From contig CM060318.1 in NCBI GenBank assembly GCA_030674155.1, positions 73,991,076 through 74,055,075 of the forward strand: a stretch of DNA of 64,000 nucleotides, written 5' to 3'. Below the pieces are notes generated by a model. It had not been told where the DNA came from, searched no databases, and was given only the letters and a program-made list of their open reading frames with translations. Below are positions 59,453 through 64,000 of this stretch, one piece after another (the stretch's first letter is position 1; the number at the start of each line of letters is the position of its first letter). This stretch comes from Stramonita haemastoma (lineage: Eukaryota > Mollusca > Gastropoda > Neogastropoda > Muricidae). The translations under genes were made by a program, and so were the position numbers.

Positions 59453-61145
59453 CACACAAACTCACCTGGCTGCTACAAAGTCGCTCTCATGCAGCGTTTG
59501 TGAATGAGTGAGTTGACCAAATCAGTGTCTATTTTCACCTGCATTGACTTCATGGTGTCCAGTACCTGCTGTTCTGCTGCCACGGTTGGCATGGCCACAT
59601 TGATGAGCTGAGTGAAAGTGACCACATCGGGGCTGGCTCCATCCTTGGACATGCGACTCAAAAAGCCGTCTACACCACCGAGCAACATCAAGCGATTCTC
59701 TCTGGTGGATAAATCGCCCAGAGAGATAATCTCAGAGTTGGAGCAACTTGGAGACAGAATATCTGGCACTGCCACAGAACAGTGAGGAACAAGTTCAGAC
59801 TGGGAATGAATGTTTTGAAGATCTTTCGAATCCTCTGATTTTGATCTGACCTCCGGATTTCCGAGATGACTTCTGTTTTCAGGTTGCAGTTCATGTCCAT
59901 CTATACTCAAGATCTCTGACTGAGCAGACATCTGTCCAAGGTCAGCAGATGATGACTCTAACTCTGCTGACAGTTCTGCTTCCTTGACCTCCAGAGTGTC
60001 ACCAACAACTGCTGTGGGGTGTGAAGGCAGTGAAGGTGCTGGCTGAGTAGATCCAGCCCCCAGTTGTGATGGTGCCGCCCCCCCAGTGAGGAGTGAGGTG
60101 AAAGCTGCTGTGTCTCCCACCTGGCAGTCCCTGACACAGCGAAGCAGCAGGTTGTACAGGGGACGGTCTGGCTTCACATTCATCTGCTGCATCACCTGCC
60201 ACACCTGCAGCACAGGAACAGAACAAATCCCGTCATCAATGTGATTGCTTCAAAATTTGACATGTATACATATATACAAAAGTATGAAGGGATTGGGAGG
60301 GGGGGGGTTGGAGAGGGATTGAGATAGGATCACCTGTAACTTTGTTCATTACAGTTAAGATCAATATTGATACCACCCAATCTCTGCTATTTCACTAACA
60401 CACACACACACACAAAAGTATATTACACTTACAAGTTACACAGTATGTGTGAATCAATTTTCACCATGATTATAGCCTTCCTATCATCTTAAGTCTTTTT
60501 CACAACTTCTAAAATGCAAAACTGCTCCTCGTTAACACAAGACCTACCTGAATCGCATGACGGAGACCTTCCTTTTGGTCAGATATACAAGCCATGAGGA
60601 GAAAACTGAACATCTCTGGGTCTGGTCGGTACACCTGCGACAATTCATCCACCAATGAAAAGGCACGTCTCAGATCCCCACACATGGCAAAGGCTTTCAC
60701 CATGGCTTTTCCTGTGATGAAGGTGGGTTCTATTTCCTTTTCCTTCATTCCATGCAGCAGACTGTCTGCTCTTGTTCGCCCATCCGACTTCCATGGAGAG
60801 TTGGCACATGCGTTGAAGAGAGCGGTGTATGTGGCTGGTGCGGGCTTGATTCCCATTGATCTCATCTGCACGTCAGTTCAATGCAATCAGTGAAACCAAA
60901 GATGTTCCTTTTCTAAAAAAAACAACAAGAAGAAAACACAACCATTCTAACCCCCCCCCCCCCCCTTTTCTGCCCCAAACATAAGCATTTGATCAAAATA
61001 ATTCAAAGAAATAAGCTGTTTGGGAAAAAAATGACAGCAACAAAACCCATTTATTAATCTGACAACCAACCAAGCACACACACATACATGTACGCATGCA
61101 TGCACAAACACGTAGACACACACACACACACACGCATGCAAGCAT

Positions 61146-61194
<49 letters not shown>

Positions 61195-61216
61195 CCATCA
61201 TGAAATAAAAATTTGA

Positions 61217-61275
<59 letters not shown>

Positions 61276-61626
61276 ACACACACACACCTACATATAATTT
61301 CCAAATATATGGGCAAACATTCTTTTTCCTACTAACACAGCAACAGAGGTCTTTCTATTCCTCTCATGGAATCCAGTAAGTAAGCTGTGAAAAAGTGTCT
61401 ACCTTCCTGAAGAGTGAGAAAGCCTTTTTGGTGTAGCCAGCCCTGCCCAGCACAGTGAGGAGACAGGTGAAAACATAGGTGTTGGGCATCACACGGTCCT
61501 GCTTCAGCATCCAGTCATCAAACACCTCAATCGCCTCGCGTACCTGACAGCAGACAGGTAACAAGAGGTCAATCATATACATGTGAGTACACATGTTCCC
61601 TATGAATAAACATGTGTATATATATA

Positions 61627-61704
<78 letters not shown>

Positions 61705-62698
61705 AATCTGTATAGATTTTCTTTCTTTTGTCAGAGTTAGAAACATTTTGCAATTCCTTCCTCATTTGACAAAAAATCATGATAAGAGTGAAAAGATCCC
61801 ATACCTGTCCTCTTTTCCCCAGTTTGAGGATTCTCCTTCCGTACCATTCAGGAATATGTCGCCGATTCACAGCTGATAGACGAATGTGTCTGCTTCCTTG
61901 TTCTTCTTCTTCATCAGAGAATCTGGAACAAATCCAACTTGTCAAGTACCCAATTTCTAAAAATGAAATCACAATTTATCAAACTCCTCTGGAGTTAACA
62001 TCAGTACTAACTCCACTCTCCCCAAAAGTCAGGACTTCGGATGAGACTATAAACCGAGGCCCTGTGTGCGAACGCACACAGAACATCTTGCGCACAACGT
62101 TAAATCCTGTTCCGCTTTTCGTAAGAGTAGGCCATTGTGTGCAGGTGGGAACAGATGACATGATTTACAAAAACTGCATACACACGCCACGGGGACTGGA
62201 TGTAAAAAAGCACATGAGTGCTTATTCCATCATCCTCGATATAAAAGAATAAGATTTTTTTTTTAAAAGAAAAAAAGTGATAACTTTTTTCAAAAGTATT
62301 TACCTGGAAATGTCATGATTGAAATCCAGCTTAGATTGAGAAGACAAGAAATTGTTTAAATTCTAAATCACAATTTATGTATAATGACATGCAAAAAGTG
62401 ATCATGCTTGATTAAAATTTGTTTGGATTCTTAATCTTATAAAATGAAAAATCACTACAATTTTGTCCAAATAAATGAATGATGGCATGCAATCTAAATT
62501 AATTCATTCGTAACTCACTAACTGAAACAATTCCTCTCATATTACGATTTGTCAAGCTTCACAACACCAAAGACTGAAAGTGAAGTGCAGTGAAGTGAAG
62601 CCAACACTAAAATTTCTTTGTTCAAGCTTTCTTTCAAAACTAAAAAGCTTTTTAATTAAAAAGTCGTTTCATCATTAGTCACACACACACAGTCACAG

Positions 62699-62730
<32 letters not shown>

Positions 62731-62738
62731 GGACACAC

Positions 62739-62777
<39 letters not shown>

Positions 62778-64000
62778 GATGCACACACAATGACACACAC
62801 AGTGACACTCTCCCCCAAAGTCTTTCAGATGAGACTTTAAACTGAGACCCCGTGTGCGAACGCACGCAAAACATCTTGCGCACATGTTAAAACCTGTTCC
62901 GCTTTTCGTAAGAGAAGGCCATCGTGTGCCGTTTGGAACAGATGACATTTACAAAACTGCATACACACAGGGACTGGATGTAAAAAAGCACACGAGTGCT
63001 TATTCCATTATCCTTGATATAAAAGAATTTAAAAAAAAAAAAATTTTTTAAATAAAGTTGTCCACACATTGGCTTTAACCTTCTGGTTATGGTGCTTGTT
63101 CTTTCTAGTGACAGTTGGTGCAAGACAGCAGTGTCATGTTGGTTGGTTGCTTGCTTGCTTTTTACCTTCCACTTCAGTTCACGTCATGTACATGGATGCC
63201 AACATGTCTGCTAGTGCTATTCTTATTAAGGCCACACTCACATACACATCTACAGACTAAAATGAAAACCATCAAGCATGATACAGGTCCTCAAATGACA
63301 GCCAATCCAAAAAGTACTCTGCTATCACATTCACAGTATCAGCTCTTTCTGACATTTTATTTTATTTTTAATGATTTTATACAAAATCATCACTGACATG
63401 TATACAAACTCAACCATGACATCAAACTATCTCGAGAAAAATCAAAGTAGAGATCCACCAACTGACGATGAGTGCTAGGTGATCAAAGCTTCAAGGGTCA
63501 GACAGAGCCCACATAATGATGGTGTGCAAAAATATACTTTCATATCAATTAAAAGCTGATGATAATGGTGATAACGACATTAACATGGTGGTAGTCATAA
63601 TGATACTGATACAGTTGAAATGCAGTTTTGTTGGACAGTGTGTTGAATGAAAATCAGGTGGGGTTTTTTGGGTTTTTTTTTTACCTCTCTTCATGACTTC
63701 CAACAGCTGTGTTGAGAGACTCATCAATTCTATCTGCAATGCTGTCTTCACAGAGTGTTCCAAATTGATCATCCCATCTCTCAGTCTCCCTTTTCACTCT
63801 ACCTTTTTGTCCAAAAGGCTGGCGTCTTTTCCCCTTGGATCTACTATGTTCACTAATGCCAAATTCATCATGACACTCCTCTTTTCAGCACCATCTGTTG
63901 AGCCAAATGCTTCAGTTTGAAAACTGATCCTTGAATTTTTGCCTTTCGAACGACTGACCATCTTACTGGGTTCTCTTCTTGGCTGAAAATTGCCAAATAC
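56562..64000 (-). CDS. PTCD1: PTCD1, mitochondrial pentatricopeptide-repeat protein (5' end off the window)
   Basis: Exons in transcript order: >64000-63685, 61922-61805, 61543-61403, 60865-60548, 60204-59466, 58129-58018, 57536-57354, 56735-56562 (TAG at 56564-56562). With one base restored at about 63882 and one at about 59497, the phases give 700 visible residues plus stop. The first exon carries FGTL-type motifs ([10 protein letters not shown]) like the vertebrate N-terminal linker. PPR helical repeats run through exons 2-4 ([21 protein letters not shown] split over two motifs; [18 protein letters not shown]). Exon 5 begins [21 protein letters not shown], then a Ser/Glu-rich low-complexity insert, then [17 protein letters not shown], the conserved PTCD1 segment. 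The C-terminus has [10 protein letters not shown] and [12 protein letters not shown], matching the vertebrate end. Vertebrate PTCD1 is a mitochondrial matrix RNA-binding protein affecting leucine tRNAs and 16S rRNA maturation. The targeting peptide would lie to the right of the window. Confidence 0.92.
59242..59452. repeat. (CA)n long interrupted microsatellite
   Basis: About 210 bp of CA with AGTGAC interruptions. On the PTCD1 strand it is GT-rich and begins about 14 bases after the donor of exon 60204-59466. Confidence 0.94.
61068..61290. repeat. Two (CA)n tracts around a 35-bp spacer
   Basis: CA tracts at about 61,110-61,190 and 61,221-61,290 in the PTCD1 intron between exons 61543-61403 and 60865-60548. 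Confidence 0.93.
61617..61700. repeat. (TA)n microsatellite
   Basis: About 40 TA units with two small breaks, in the PTCD1 intron between exons 61922-61805 and 61543-61403. It is self-complementary and can form a cruciform. Confidence 0.94.
62036..62252 (+). repeat. SINE, family S1 with tail a, in PTCD1 intron
   Basis: Nearly full body: CTTCGGATGAGACTATAAAC, GTGTGCGAACGCACACAGAA, CATCTTGCGCACAACGTTAA, AGAGTAGGCCATTGTGTGC, GACTGGATGTAAAAAAGCAC and GATATAAAAGAATAAG. Antisense to PTCD1. Confidence 0.78.
62681..62805. repeat. (CA)n compound microsatellite
   Basis: CA runs broken by CAGAGGGACA and AGTGA segments, directly before a SINE S1 copy in PTCD1. Confidence 0.92.
62823..63030 (+). repeat. 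SINE, family S1 with tail a, second copy in the same PTCD1 intron
   Basis: Starts TTCAGATGAGACTTTAAACT after a (CA)n run, then CGTGTGCGAACGCACGCAAA, AGAGAAGGCCATCGTGTGCC, TTTACAAAACTGCATACACA and GATATAAAAGAATTTAAAAA. It is about 570 bp from, and in the same orientation as, the copy at 62036. Confidence 0.77.

Overview
The window is nuclear DNA from an invertebrate animal. It has intron-rich genes with GT-AG splice sites, dense (CA)n/(GT)n microsatellites, tRNA-derived SINEs, a non-LTR retrotransposon and small DNA transposons. Protein similarity and repeat style suggest a mollusc or other lophotrochozoan. That taxonomic placement is an inference; nothing in the window proves it.

Four protein-coding genes were reconstructed exon by exon from splice sites, frame continuity and remembered family motifs. 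(1) ULK4, minus strand, about 178-23,300. The 3' part lies off the left edge. Nineteen coding exons give 838 codons: an N-terminal pseudokinase domain followed by the start of the helical repeat region. (2) STK19 (winged-helix repair factor), plus strand, 25,419-31,448, complete in seven exons (264 aa). It is divergent from ULK4 across a short shared promoter near 23,140-23,420. (3) TVP23 (FAM18/TVP23B family), a Golgi membrane protein, plus strand, 42,704-48,927, complete in seven exons (219 aa). (4) PTCD1, a mitochondrial pentatricopeptide-repeat protein, minus strand, 56,562 to beyond the right edge, eight exons, about 700 residues visible. These are housekeeping genes with no evident joint pathway. 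The only functional arrangement I see is the head-to-head ULK4/STK19 promoter.

Between and inside the genes: a 5'-truncated LINE with an intact reverse-transcriptase ORF (10,141-12,697) ending in a pentamer repeat; two 0.95 kb terminal-inverted-repeat elements with 6-bp target duplications; three Harbinger-like MITEs; several SINE families that share a central domain but carry different 3' tails; two related fragments of an endonuclease-reverse transcriptase element; and minisatellites. The most unusual structure is an 88-bp tandem array in ULK4 (3,915-5,413). Each unit is a copy of the 3' end of an ULK4 exon plus its splice donor, and a DNA transposon has landed inside the array.

ULK4 and PTCD1 together show five apparent single-base deletions in homopolymer runs that break otherwise conserved reading frames. 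STK19, TVP23 and the LINE ORF are intact. Consensus-sequence error is the simplest explanation, but all five affected sites lie in the two minus-strand genes.
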